DNA from: DASPTT01 sp035623275
GTDB lineage: Bacteria > Actinomycetota > Acidimicrobiia > Acidimicrobiales > UBA8190
DNA: 42,299 nucleotides
Direction: 5' to 3'
Assembly (NCBI GenBank): GCA_035623275.1
Contig: DASPTT010000056.1
Span: 1-42,299 of the forward strand
Positions within the stretch are counted from its first letter, which is position 1. Every line of letters begins with the position of its first letter. The notes under the pieces are model-generated. The model did not search any database, was not told where the DNA came from, and saw only the letters and a program-made list of their open reading frames with translations. Shown here piece after piece: positions 7,890-16,145 of this stretch. Made by a program: the position numbers and the translations under genes.

Positions 7890-8368
7890 TCGGAATGCGG
7901 CGGCTGCGGCGCGACCGCCACGGGCGCTACCGCCTCAACCTGTCGAGCCCCGAGCGCCAGCTGCTGCGGTCGCTGCCGGAGCAGGCCAAGGAGGTCATCC
8001 ACGAGAACGACCCCTCCGCCATCCGGCTGTACCCGCCCGCCTATCCGGCAGACGGCGACGCCCAGGCCGAATACGGCCGGATGGCCGGCGCCTCGCTGCT
8101 CGACCGCCACCGCCGCTCCCTCGACACCGTGGCGGCCACTGTCGACGAGCCTTTCCTCGACGAAGAGCAGGTGCACGAATGGCTCGACGCCATGGAGGTT
8201 CTGCGCCTCGTGCTCGGCACGCAGCTCGACATCTCCGAGGACATCGAGGAGGTGCCCCGGGACGATCCCCGCGCACCGCAGTTCGCGGTGTACGGGTACC
8301 TGAGCCTGCTGCAGACCGAGATCGTCGACGCCCTCGCCGAGGGTCTGCCCGACGAGGGCCGCCCGTGA
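7886..8368 (+). CDS. DUF2017 family protein
   Basis: A 160-residue soluble protein that in actinobacteria usually follows clpS. Its function is not established; the constant neighbourhood suggests a link to protein degradation. Visible features are a basic N-terminus (RRLRRDRHGRYRLNLS), the segment LLRSLPEQAKEVI, the phrase IRLYPPAYPADGDAQAEYGRM, and a C-terminal helical part with two acidic stretches, ending near LLQTEIVDALAEGL. GTG at 7886 lies in the clpS stop; the alternative ATG four codons downstream would lose little. Confidence 0.85.
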   Translation: MIGMRRLRRDRHGRYRLNLSSPERQLLRSLPEQAKEVIHENDPSAIRLYPPAYPADGDAQAEYGRMAGASLLDRHRRSLDTVAATVDEPFLDEEQVHEWLDAMEVLRLVLGTQLDISEDIEEVPRDDPRAPQFAVYGYLSLLQTEIVDALAEGLPDEGRP

Positions 8369-9687
8369 GCGTCCGGCTGCTCACCGTCATGGGATCGGGC
8401 GAGACCGCCCCCACCATGGTCAAGGTGCACCGGGCCGTGGCCGAGCGCTTCGAGCAGCGACCGGTGCGCGGCCTCATGCTCGACACGCCCTTCGGGTTCC
8501 AGACCAACGCGTCGGAGATCGCCTCGAGGGCACAGGAGTACTTCCGCGACAGCGTGGGGGCGGAGCTGGAGATCGCGGGGCTGCGATCCGCGGCGGACCT
8601 CGAGGGCCCGCGGGGTGACGCCATCGTGGCGAAGCTGGCGGCGGCACCGTTCGTGTTCGCGGGGCCGGGCAGCCCCACCTACGCGCTCCGCCAGTGGCGC
8701 GGGACCCTGGTGCCCTCGGTGCTGGCCGAGAAGCTCACGCTCGGCGGGGCGGTGACCTTCGCCTCGGCCGCGGCGCTCACCCTGGGCGTCGTGAGCGTCC
8801 CCGTGTACGAGATCTACAAGGTCGGCGAGGACCCCCGCTGGGTCGACGGACTCGACCTGCTCGCCCCCCTGGGCCTCCCCGCAGTCGTCATCCCCCACTA
8901 CGACAACGCCGAGGGCGGCACGCACGACACCCGCTTCTGCTATCTCGGCGAGGAGCGGCTCGCCGCCATGGAGCGGGAGCTGCCGAGCGGCACCTTCGTG
9001 CTCGGGGTCGACGAGCACACGGCGCTGAGCCTCGACTTCGATGCCGGCACCGCCTCGGTCGCAGGCCACGGCGTCGTCACGGTGCGCGCCGGCGGACGGG
9101 CCCACACCCTCGGGTCCGGCGTTTCGGTTCCCCTGACGCAGCTTGCCGAGATGGCCGCCGACCTCGTCGCCGGTGCAGCCGGGGGCGGCCGGCGGCCGAC
9201 GGGCGCCGCGGCCTTTGCCGGCACCGCGGAGGCGGGGCCCGGAGGCGACGGGCAGCGCGCCGGTGCCGGCGCGTCACCCCTGCTGCAGGCCGTCCGCGCC
9301 CACGAGGAGGCCTTCCGCCAGGCTCGCGACGCCGGCGACGCCGGCGCCATGGTGCACGCGATCCTCGAGCTCGAGGCCGAAATGTGGGCGTGGCGCGCAG
9401 ACACCCTGCAATCCGACGACATGGACCGGGGACGCGCCGCCCTGCGGGCCATGGTCGCCGAGCTGGGTGAGATCGCGCGGGCCGGGACACGCGATCCCAC
9501 CGAGGTGGTCGGGCCCTACGTCGAGATGGCCCTGGCGCTTCGAGACGAGGCCCGGCGCGCGCGGCGCTTCGCGGACGCCGACCAGGTGCGCGATCGTCTG
9601 GTGGCGCTCGGGGTCGAGGTCCGCGATTCCCCCGAGGGCTCCACCTGGGAGCTGGTGCGGGACGGCACGGCCCACGGGTCGGCATAG
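8365..9687 (+). CDS. S51-peptidase-like (type 1 GAT-like) domain fused to a CysS-like C-terminal domain
   Basis: A 440-residue two-domain protein. Residues about 1-245 resemble the peptidase S51/cyanophycinase class of type 1 glutamine amidotransferase-like proteins: MGSGETAP at the start, FAGPGSPTYALRQW, a nucleophile-like Ser in TFASAAAL, PHYDNAEGG and GVDEHTAL. An Ala/Gly-rich linker follows (about 265-305). Residues about 310-435 match the C-terminal region of cysteinyl-tRNA synthetases: a helical segment and then ALRDEARRARRFADADQVRD with LGVEVRDSPEGSTWELVR. The catalytic CysS core (HIGH, KMSKS, zinc site) is absent, so it cannot charge tRNA. The GTG start overlaps the DUF2017 stop. The role is unknown; amide or peptide hydrolysis with tRNA or Cys-related recognition is a guess. 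Confidence 0.78.
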   Translation: MSVRLLTVMGSGETAPTMVKVHRAVAERFEQRPVRGLMLDTPFGFQTNASEIASRAQEYFRDSVGAELEIAGLRSAADLEGPRGDAIVAKLAAAPFVFAGPGSPTYALRQWRGTLVPSVLAEKLTLGGAVTFASAAALTLGVVSVPVYEIYKVGEDPRWVDGLDLLAPLGLPAVVIPHYDNAEGGTHDTRFCYLGEERLAAMERELPSGTFVLGVDEHTALSLDFDAGTASVAGHGVVTVRAGGRAHTLGSGVSVPLTQLAEMAADLVAGAAGGGRRPTGAAAFAGTAEAGPGGDGQRAGAGASPLLQAVRAHEEAFRQARDAGDAGAMVHAILELEAEMWAWRADTLQSDDMDRGRAALRAMVAELGEIARAGTRDPTEVVGPYVEMALALRDEARRARRFADADQVRDRLVALGVEVRDSPEGSTWELVRDGTAHGSA

Positions 9688-9732
9688 CCCCTGGCCTGGG
9701 GTTGCGACAGAGGGGCGATCTGGGCGACCTGC

Positions 9733-9738
9733 TAACCT
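9733..9738 (+). promoter_or_regulatory. Possible -10 box of the tRNA cluster
   Basis: TAACCT fits the actinobacterial TAnnnT pattern and would start transcription near 9745, 18 bases before tRNA-Glu. No convincing -35 hexamer lies 16-19 bases upstream. Confidence 0.3.
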
Positions 9739-9762
9739 TCGGAGGCCCAAAACGAGCATCGA

Positions 9763-9835
9763 GCCCCCATCGTCTAGCGGCCGAGGACGCCGCCCTTTCA
9801 AGGCGGTAACACGGGTTCGAATCCCGTTGGGGGTG
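9763..9835 (+). tRNA. tRNA-Glu (anticodon UUC)
   Basis: A 73-base cloverleaf: acceptor GCCCCCA pairs with TGGGGGT, the anticodon stem CCGCC/GGCGG encloses loop CTTTCAA (anticodon TTC), and the T arm is ACGGG-TTCGAAT-CCCGT. The discriminator is G and the CCA end is not encoded. First of three tRNA genes in the same orientation. Confidence 0.96.
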
Positions 9836-9863
9836 CCGCACAGAGGGGCGATTGGCCCAGCGG

Positions 9864-9938
9864 GGTCCTGTGGTGCAGTTTGGAGTGCACGCCGGCCTGT
9901 CAAGCCGGAGGTCGCGGGTTCAAATCCCGTCAGGACCG
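9864..9938 (+). tRNA. tRNA-Asp (anticodon GUC)
   Basis: A 75-base cloverleaf: acceptor GGTCCTG/CAGGACC, anticodon stem CCGGC/GCCGG with loop CTGTCAA (anticodon GTC), T arm GCGGG-TTCAAAT-CCCGT with one G-T pair. The CCA end is not encoded. Confidence 0.96.
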
Positions 9939-9963
9939 CCCGGTCCCGTTCCCGGGGCCACGA

Positions 9964-10036
9964 GGTCGGGTAGCTCAGTTGGCAGAGCGCGCGCCTGAAA
10001 AGCGTGAGGTCACCGGATCGATGCCGGTCCCGACCA
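9964..10036 (+). tRNA. tRNA-Phe (anticodon GAA)
   Basis: A 73-base cloverleaf: acceptor GGTCGGG/CCCGACC, anticodon stem CGCGC/GCGTG with loop CTGAAAA (anticodon GAA), T arm ACCGG-ATCGATG-CCGGT. The T loop begins with A instead of the near-universal T54. The last 27 bases overlap, on the other strand, the 3' end of the WS/DGAT reading frame. The CCA end is not encoded. Confidence 0.93.
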
Positions 10037-11521
10037 CTGCGAAGAGCGGCTGGTCGGTCCCGTGCCGTTTGCAGGGGCGCCCCCGTCACGGGCTGAACCC
10101 TTGCCTGGGGCCGCGGCCGAGCTGACGGAGAGCACGGCGCGCAAGGCGTCGAACTCCACGCGGAGGCCGGCCGCCAATGCGGGAAGGTCGTCCACGACGT
10201 TCGGCGACGAGACGAGGCCGATCCCGAGAGACCCCGCGAATCCCACCGCGGTCACGTTGAGGCCGACACCGTCGTAGACGGGCCCGAGGGGGAACAGTCC
10301 CATGAGGCGAGCCCCGCAGAAGTAGAGGGGCACGGGGGGACCGGGCACGTCGGACACCAGGACGTTGGGGACGATCGGCGCCCGGCGCGGGATGTTCAGC
10401 GCCAGGTAGAGGCGCGACGCTGCGCCCATGACAAGGGGGTTGACGACCCCCACCCACTTGGTCAACCAGTTCCCGCCCAGCGCGTCGTGCAGGCGTTTGG
10501 CCCTGACCATCCCCTCGTGGACGGCGACGAGGCGCTCGAGGGGATCGGCGATCTCGGTGCCGACGGTCCCGATCATCAGTGACACAGCGTTCGCCGCGTC
10601 CACGGCAGCCTTCCCGTCCCGGCGACCTCCATCCACCTCATGGGTCGAGACGGGCACGACGGCGGTGAGCGAGGTGGCCGGCAGCTCGTCGCGCTCGAGG
10701 AGGTAGGCGCGACACGCCCCGCCCACGACGCTGAGCACCACATCGTTGACGGTTGTGCCGCTGGTTCGGCACACCTCCTTGACCTCGGCGAGCGGGAGCG
10801 AGGACAAGGCGATCGAACGGCGCGACCCGAGTGGGCCGCTCCAGCGCATGCTCGCGGGCTGGGGAAAGGCGACCGGGCCCTGGCGGCGGGCAATCCGCAC
10901 CACGCGCCATCCGGCGCGGCCGGTCTCGGCCAGGGCTCGAGCCAGACGGAGCGGCGTACCGGCCATCTCGGGCGCGGCGAGGGCGAGCGCCGTCGTCGGC
11001 CCCGGTGTCCACCGGCCGGCGCCGTGGACCTCCTTGACGGGGTCGGCCTGCGGTCCCAGGGAGAACATGCCGGCGAGGAACTCCATGCCCGCGATGCCGT
11101 CCATCAGCGAATGGTGGACCTTCGCCACGATCGCGACGGATCCGTCGTCGAGGCCCTCGACGACGTGCATCTCCCAAAGAGGCTTGCGACGATCGAGCGG
11201 TATCGTGGCGATCCCCGCCGCATAGGACGCCACGTCGGCCAGGGTTGCCCCCGTGCGCACATGGCGGAACACGTGGTCGCGGATGTCGACCTCGGAGTCG
11301 ACCCAACCGGGGCGGGCGAGGCCCATCGGCACGGGCACGGCTCGCTGGCGCAGTGGAGGGATCCCCGGCAACCTGCCGGCGATGGAGCGGCGGAACCGAG
11401 CGAACGAGTACCCACCGGGCACCGTGGCCGGGTCGAGCACCAGGATGGCCATCCCGTGCAGCGGGTGCCCAGGAGCCTCGAGTCCGAAGAAGGCGCCGTC
11501 AAGCGGTCCAGCTCGTCGCAT
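10010..11521 (-). CDS. Wax ester synthase/diacylglycerol acyltransferase (WS/DGAT)
   Basis: A 503-residue acyl-CoA-dependent acyltransferase of the WS/DGAT family, which makes triacylglycerol or wax ester storage lipid in actinobacteria. The catalytic motif is HHSLMDG (HHxxxDG) in AIVAKVHHSLMDGIAGMEF. Other family segments are TVNDVVLSVVGGACR, PNVLVSDVPGPPVPLY, and an N-terminal PLDGAFFGLE. The ATG at 11521 gives the family N-terminus and has GGGAGG ahead of it. After the conserved domain a Gly/Ser/Pro-rich tail of about 40 residues runs on and its final codons lie antisense to tRNA-Phe. The gene may be cotranscribed with the acyl ligase gene upstream (172-base gap). Confidence 0.92.
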   Translation of the reverse strand: MRRAGPLDGAFFGLEAPGHPLHGMAILVLDPATVPGGYSFARFRRSIAGRLPGIPPLRQRAVPVPMGLARPGWVDSEVDIRDHVFRHVRTGATLADVASYAAGIATIPLDRRKPLWEMHVVEGLDDGSVAIVAKVHHSLMDGIAGMEFLAGMFSLGPQADPVKEVHGAGRWTPGPTTALALAAPEMAGTPLRLARALAETGRAGWRVVRIARRQGPVAFPQPASMRWSGPLGSRRSIALSSLPLAEVKEVCRTSGTTVNDVVLSVVGGACRAYLLERDELPATSLTAVVPVSTHEVDGGRRDGKAAVDAANAVSLMIGTVGTEIADPLERLVAVHEGMVRAKRLHDALGGNWLTKWVGVVNPLVMGAASRLYLALNIPRRAPIVPNVLVSDVPGPPVPLYFCGARLMGLFPLGPVYDGVGLNVTAVGFAGSLGIGLVSSPNVVDDLPALAAGLRVEFDALRAVLSVSSAAAPGKGSARDGGAPANGTGPTSRSSQWSGPASIR

Positions 11522-11693
11522 CGTGAGCCTCCCGTCGCGTGGCTCGCCCCGCCTGGCGCGTGCGCGCCACGCGATACGCCATCTTCCGACAACGCCGGCG
11601 CACGACCCAGGGTCCAAGGGCCCATGCCGGCTCCGGCCGGGACCGATGCGGCCGCAGGCCCGATCCCGACGACCCGGAGCGTGTCGGTATGGC

Positions 11694-13289
11694 TCAGCCG
11701 AGTGGCCGAACCGGCGCCGGCGTGGCGTCCGCCGCGAAGAGCGCAGCGAGCTCGGCCTTGCGCACCTTGTCCGTGCCGTTTCGGGGGAGCTCGTCCACGA
11801 ACCTGAATGCCCGGGGGATCTTGTAGTCCGCGACACGGCTCTCCAGCCAGCCCCGGAGCTCCTCCTCCCCCAGCGAGGCGTCGGCCCGGAGACGAAGAAC
11901 GGCGACGGGCACCTCCCCCTTCTGCTCGTCGGGCAGGCCGATCACGGCAGCTTCCAGGATCCTCGGGTGCTCCTCGAGGACTCTCTCCACTTCGGCTGCA
12001 TAGACCGAATAGCCGCCGTGATTGATGACCTCCTTCTTCCGGCCGACGAATTCCACCAGCCCGAAGCGGCTCCGCCGAACGAGATCTCCGGTTCTCAGCC
12101 AGCCGTCGTCGGTCATGGTGTTCCGGGTGGCGTCTGCGTTCCCCAGATACCCCCGCATGACCACGCGGCCCTTCACCGCGAGCTCACCGACTTCGCCCTG
12201 GTTCACGACCCTGCCGTTGTCGTCGCGCACCTCCAACCTGCAACCGGGCCGCGCGATGGCGAGCGACGCCAGCCGCGGCGAGGCCGGTCCCGGCGGGGCA
12301 AACCTGATGGCGACCGCGCCTGCGGATTCGACCATGCCGTAGCCGTCGATGAAGGCGGCAACCCCCACGGTCCGGCGACCACGAGGGAGCCGAAGCGCCG
12401 CTCCCAGTGCCTGAAAGCGTCGCGCCAGCTCTCTCGGCATGACGTCGGCGCCCGACGCCCACAGTCGCACCGACCTGAGATCTCGCTGCTCGGCGCCGGC
12501 TTCGAGCATCATGCGGTACATGGCGGGGACGCCGATGAACATCGTCGCCCGCCGTTGTTCGATCGCGTCCAGAGCATCGACGGGGTGGAACCTCCTGAGC
12601 AGGCACGCCGGAATGCCCAGTCCGGCCAGCAGGACCAGCATCGAGAAACCGGCGATATGGGCCACCGGAAGACCCGACACCGCCTCATTCCCCTCTTCCC
12701 GGACCGGGACCAACGCCAAGAGGCGGGCCAGGCCGGTCAACGACCGATGGGTGAGTTGGGCTCCCAGCGGCCTGCCGGTCGTCCCCGAGGAGTAGAAGAT
12801 GGCGGCCACGCCGTCGGGATCGGCCGGGACCGCGGGCGAAACATGCTCCACCTCGGCGAGCTCGGCTTCGTCGCTCACGACCAGCTTCGCCTGTGAGTCC
12901 TCGATGATGTAGTCGATCTCGTTCGAGCGCATCCTGCTGTTGACCGGCACGGCAATACCGCCGGCGCGGCACACGGCCATGCTGGCCAGGAACACCGCGT
13001 AGCTGTTGGGGAGGGCCAGCACCACGCGGTCGCCGGGCGCGATGGTGCGACGGAGGGCACCCGACCACCGAGCACAGCGCTCAGCGGCCTCTGCGTACGT
13101 GAAACTGATTCCATCGGTGCCGAGCTCGGTCACCAGTCGGCGATGGAGCCGGAACCGGGCCAGGCGGTCGAGCATCTCCCCGAGTGTCAGGCGAGCGTCC
13201 CTGACAACCGACAGGCGGGCTCGGGCCACGCCGTAGCGCGCGTCCGAGCGGGCTTCGCCCCTTCGTCGAGCGTCTTCGACCTGCTCCAT
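11694..13289 (-). CDS. AMP-forming acyl-CoA ligase-like enzyme (ANL superfamily)
   Basis: A 531-residue adenylate-forming enzyme that would activate a carboxylic acid as acyl-AMP and load CoA. Motifs in order: A3 FYSSGTTGRPLGA, A5 GYGMVES, A7 DDGWLRTGDLV, A8 FVGRKKEVINHGGYSVYAAE, A10 LPRNGTDKVRKAEL with the catalytic Lys. In the A3 loop the usual Lys after Pro is Leu, and Asp replaces Gly before the A10 Lys, so activity may be modified. The ATG at 13289 has GAGGAA ahead of it; the frame is open upstream but without family similarity. Placed just ahead of a WS/DGAT gene, it may supply acyl-CoA for storage lipid. The substrate is unknown; a medium- or long-chain fatty acid is the simplest guess. 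Confidence 0.87.
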   Translation of the reverse strand: MEQVEDARRRGEARSDARYGVARARLSVVRDARLTLGEMLDRLARFRLHRRLVTELGTDGISFTYAEAAERCARWSGALRRTIAPGDRVVLALPNSYAVFLASMAVCRAGGIAVPVNSRMRSNEIDYIIEDSQAKLVVSDEAELAEVEHVSPAVPADPDGVAAIFYSSGTTGRPLGAQLTHRSLTGLARLLALVPVREEGNEAVSGLPVAHIAGFSMLVLLAGLGIPACLLRRFHPVDALDAIEQRRATMFIGVPAMYRMMLEAGAEQRDLRSVRLWASGADVMPRELARRFQALGAALRLPRGRRTVGVAAFIDGYGMVESAGAVAIRFAPPGPASPRLASLAIARPGCRLEVRDDNGRVVNQGEVGELAVKGRVVMRGYLGNADATRNTMTDDGWLRTGDLVRRSRFGLVEFVGRKKEVINHGGYSVYAAEVERVLEEHPRILEAAVIGLPDEQKGEVPVAVLRLRADASLGEEELRGWLESRVADYKIPRAFRFVDELPRNGTDKVRKAELAALFAADATPAPVRPLG

Positions 13290-13547
13290 GGGGTTCCTCA
13301 GCCGGGCTGGGTCGTCGGAGGGCCTCTCCTGTCCCCGCGACCGCCACGGTATCGCGCTGGCGTCGCCCGCACCGGGGAACGACCTGCCAAACAGACTTCC
13401 GACCCTTCCGGCGCGCATCGCCCGTCATTACGTTGGCCGTGACGGATTTGGACGGCAAGAAGGTGCGCCGTGGGGACAGGGGGATCGGGCGGAGGCTGTC
13501 GCCTCCGACCGGTGAGGCCATACCCGCATCGCTCCTGGCGCAGGACG

Positions 13548-14849
13548 ATGCGCACGCCCTCGCCGGGCGGACGCCACGGTCGGATCGGCGTGGCCCTGGT
13601 AGGGGCCGTGCTCGGGCTGGTCACGGTCTCGGGTGGGTGCAGCCTGTCGGGGGCAGCCGACGAGGCAGGTGCTCCCGGTGTGAGTGCCACCGAGATCGAC
13701 GTCGGAAGCCTCGCCGATGTCTCCGGGCCCGTGTCAGCAGATTTCGCCCCGATCGTGGACGGGGTGAAGGCGTACTTCGACATGGTGAACGCGGCGGGCG
13801 GGGTCGACGGCCGTAAGCTCGTGCTCAAGTACCAGCTCGACGATCAGGGCATTCCCACCCAGGACAGCGACATGGCGCGCACACTGGTCACCCAGGACCA
13901 CGTGTTCGCCGTCGTGGGCGTCGGCACCCCCTTCTTCGCGGCAGCGAAGTACCTGGTCCAGCAGCACACGCCCACCTTCGGGTATCAGATCAACGCCGAC
14001 TGGGGAGACGGCCCCAACCTCTTCGGCCACAACGGCTCGAACCTCGACACGACCACCATGTTTGGGACCGATGCCAACCTCGTCCACCAGATCGGTGGCC
14101 ACTCGGTGGCCGTTCTCGCCTATGGGATCACCGAGTCCAAGGCCGGGTGCCAGCTGTCGGTGAATTCGCTGGAGCACTTCGGGGTGCCCGTGAGCTATCA
14201 GGATCTGGCCATCAGTTTCGGGGCGGATCTGAGCCCGGACGCGCTGCAGATCAAGGCGCACCATGCCGACGTGGTCTTGAGCTGCCTCGATCTGAGCGGG
14301 AACATCGCGTTGTCGCGCGTGCTGCAGCAGAACGGCATTGGGTCCATCCGCCAGGTGTGGTTCAGCGGCTACGACCGTGACCAGCTGGCCGCGTACCCCG
14401 CCCTCATGAACGGCGTGTACCTGCTCGTCGAGCACGTGCCCTTCGAAGCGGATGCCGCCTACCCAGGTGTCTATCCCGGCATGCACCAGTACCTCCAGAC
14501 GATGCAGCGTTACGAGCCGAGTGCCACGTATGACGAGGTCGCCCTCGACGGATGGCTGAACGCGGATCTCTTCGTCACCGGATTGCGCGCCGCCGGTCCG
14601 CATCCGACTCAGGCCAAGGTGGTGGCGGCCATCAACAAGATCACCGACTACAACGGGGGCGGCCTCATTCCGCCGGTGGACTGGACCGTGGCGCACTTCA
14701 AGTCCCCGCCGCCGTCGTGCGAGGCCTTCGTGCAGGCCGAGCAGGGAAGGTTCAAGCCGGTGCTCGGCACGGGCAGCTCGGTCTTCGTGTGCACGGACCC
14801 GACATCGGCAACCCCTGTGCCCGCTCCGCCGGGCACGCCGGGCGGGTGA
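13548..14849 (+). CDS. Periplasmic-binding-protein type 1 ABC substrate-binding lipoprotein (LivK-like)
   Basis: A 433-residue secreted binding protein of the branched-chain amino acid type (Peripla_BP_6). The N-terminus carries basic residues, a hydrophobic core (about 12-27) and a probable lipobox ending at Cys31 (VTVSGGC). The mature part begins with IDVGSLADVSGPVSADFAPIV and has the MVNAAGGVDGRKL segment typical of the family. ATG at 13548 was chosen because it places a normal lipoprotein signal. No transporter permease or ATPase gene accompanies it, so it is an orphan receptor: either it shares a distant transporter or acts as a sensor. The next gene starts 49 bases later and is probably cotranscribed, hinting that its ligand is the substrate of that oxidoreductase. 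Confidence 0.87.
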   Translation: MRTPSPGGRHGRIGVALVGAVLGLVTVSGGCSLSGAADEAGAPGVSATEIDVGSLADVSGPVSADFAPIVDGVKAYFDMVNAAGGVDGRKLVLKYQLDDQGIPTQDSDMARTLVTQDHVFAVVGVGTPFFAAAKYLVQQHTPTFGYQINADWGDGPNLFGHNGSNLDTTTMFGTDANLVHQIGGHSVAVLAYGITESKAGCQLSVNSLEHFGVPVSYQDLAISFGADLSPDALQIKAHHADVVLSCLDLSGNIALSRVLQQNGIGSIRQVWFSGYDRDQLAAYPALMNGVYLLVEHVPFEADAAYPGVYPGMHQYLQTMQRYEPSATYDEVALDGWLNADLFVTGLRAAGPHPTQAKVVAAINKITDYNGGGLIPPVDWTVAHFKSPPPSCEAFVQAEQGRFKPVLGTGSSVFVCTDPTSATPVPAPPGTPGG

Positions 14850-14898
14850 TCCTGCGGTGGCCGGTGGCGATCGCACGAGCGTTCGACAGGAGAGGCGA

Positions 14899-16125
14899 AT
14901 GGAACGTGTCCGGCTGGGCATCGTCGGGGTCGGAAACGTGAGTGCACTGAACGTCCCCGGGTACTTGGAGCATCCCAAGTGCGACGTCGTCGCCCTGTGT
15001 GACCCGAAGCGGGAGCGGGCGCGGCGTCTGGCCCACCAGTGGGGCGTCCCCCGGGTCCACGACTCCCTGGATGACCTCCTGGCTGACGACATCGACGCGG
15101 TCGAGATCCTGAGTCCGACGTACCTCCACGTCGACCACGTCCTTGCAGCGGCACGTGCCGGCAAACATGTGTCGTGCCAGAAGCCGCTGGCGAACTCGGT
15201 ATCGGACGCTCGGCGGATGATCGATGCGTGTGCGCAGGCCGGGGTCACCTTCCGGGTCACCGAGAATTGCTGCTACTACCCGCCGCTCGAGCGGGCGAAG
15301 CAACTGATCCGCGAGGGCGTGATCGGAGATCCGACCGTGATCAGGATCAAGACCGTGGTCGGCGAAACCGAATCGCAGTTCCAGGCGACACAGGATCCCG
15401 AGGGGTACCTCTGGCGCTTCGACGCCCGCAGCCCTGGCGGGCATCTCTTCGACGACGTCATGCACAAGTACGCCATGGCACTGTGGCTCGTCGACGAGGA
15501 CATCCGAAGCGTGCAGGCAGTCGTGCGCAAAGGTCGGCTCTTCTTCGAGACCCCGATGGTGGCGCTCTTCGAGTACACCCGAGAGGACCTGCTCGGCCTG
15601 ATGGAGGTGTCCCACGCTCCCGGGATGTTCATCCCGAGCGACTGGTACGGCGCTGACGAGTTCTTCGAGGTTCAGGGCACCTCGGGATTCGTGTGGGTGA
15701 CACGCCTGTGTGGGCGCCTGCATGACCTGCCACCGCTGGTGGTCGGGAGCGGCAAGACCCGGTCCCGGGTCACGGACATCGACGACCGCTACGAGGTGAG
15801 CTTCCGTCGAGCTGCGGCGGGATTCGTCGACGGGCTCCTTGCCGGCACCCAGCCGGAACTTCCTGCGGAGACGGCGGTGAAGACGCTCCAGCTGGCGTTC
15901 GCCGTCTACCAGTCGTCCATCGAGCGCGCCCCGGTGGACCCGAGGACCATCGAGGGATCCGTGTCACCTCCGTGGTGGCCCAAGAGCCCCGAGGAGCTGA
16001 TCGAGGACGTGGTCGCGCTGGGCCTCATGCCCGAGGAGCTGGCAAGGTCGAATGCCCGCGTCTTGCTCGGCACCGACGGACAGGAACCGGCTCCAGCGCC
16101 GGCAGTCGGCGAACACGAGGGCTGA
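14899..16125 (+). CDS. Gfo/Idh/MocA family NAD(P)-dependent oxidoreductase
   Basis: A 408-residue dehydrogenase-type protein. The Rossmann fold starts at once with VRLGIVGVGNVSALNVPGYL, followed by SPTYLHVDHVLAAARAGKHV and CQKPLANSVSDA, the position of the family EKP motif with its catalytic Lys; here Gln precedes the Lys. The C-terminal Gfo/Idh domain contains ENCCYYPPLERAKQLI and the catalytic-type segment FDDVMHKYAMALW. Family members oxidise sugars, cyclitols or related hydroxy compounds. The ATG at 14899 follows a strong AGGAGAGG site. It runs downstream of the binding-protein gene and converges on the zinc dehydrogenase gene, leaving 20 bases. The substrate cannot be named from the sequence. 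Confidence 0.9.
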   Translation: MERVRLGIVGVGNVSALNVPGYLEHPKCDVVALCDPKRERARRLAHQWGVPRVHDSLDDLLADDIDAVEILSPTYLHVDHVLAAARAGKHVSCQKPLANSVSDARRMIDACAQAGVTFRVTENCCYYPPLERAKQLIREGVIGDPTVIRIKTVVGETESQFQATQDPEGYLWRFDARSPGGHLFDDVMHKYAMALWLVDEDIRSVQAVVRKGRLFFETPMVALFEYTREDLLGLMEVSHAPGMFIPSDWYGADEFFEVQGTSGFVWVTRLCGRLHDLPPLVVGSGKTRSRVTDIDDRYEVSFRRAAAGFVDGLLAGTQPELPAETAVKTLQLAFAVYQSSIERAPVDPRTIEGSVSPPWWPKSPEELIEDVVALGLMPEELARSNARVLLGTDGQEPAPAPAVGEHEG

Positions 16126-16145
16126 GCCGGGTCGGAAGCCCTCGG

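Larger units (their letters stand above)
9707..9852 (+). repeat. 13-bp direct repeats flanking tRNA-Glu
   Basis: ACAGAGGGGCGAT occurs at 9707-9719 and again at 9840-9852, one copy on each side of the tRNA-Glu gene, 133 bases apart. They may be upstream elements duplicated together with a tRNA unit. Confidence 0.6.

Noticed and set aside
13439..13816. Possible leaderless GTG start just after a TACGTT box, in another frame ahead of the binding protein
   Set aside because: The frame overlaps the binding-protein gene, and its product is Arg-rich with no recognisable domain. The box more likely starts the transcript of the binding-protein gene with a leader of about 107 bases.
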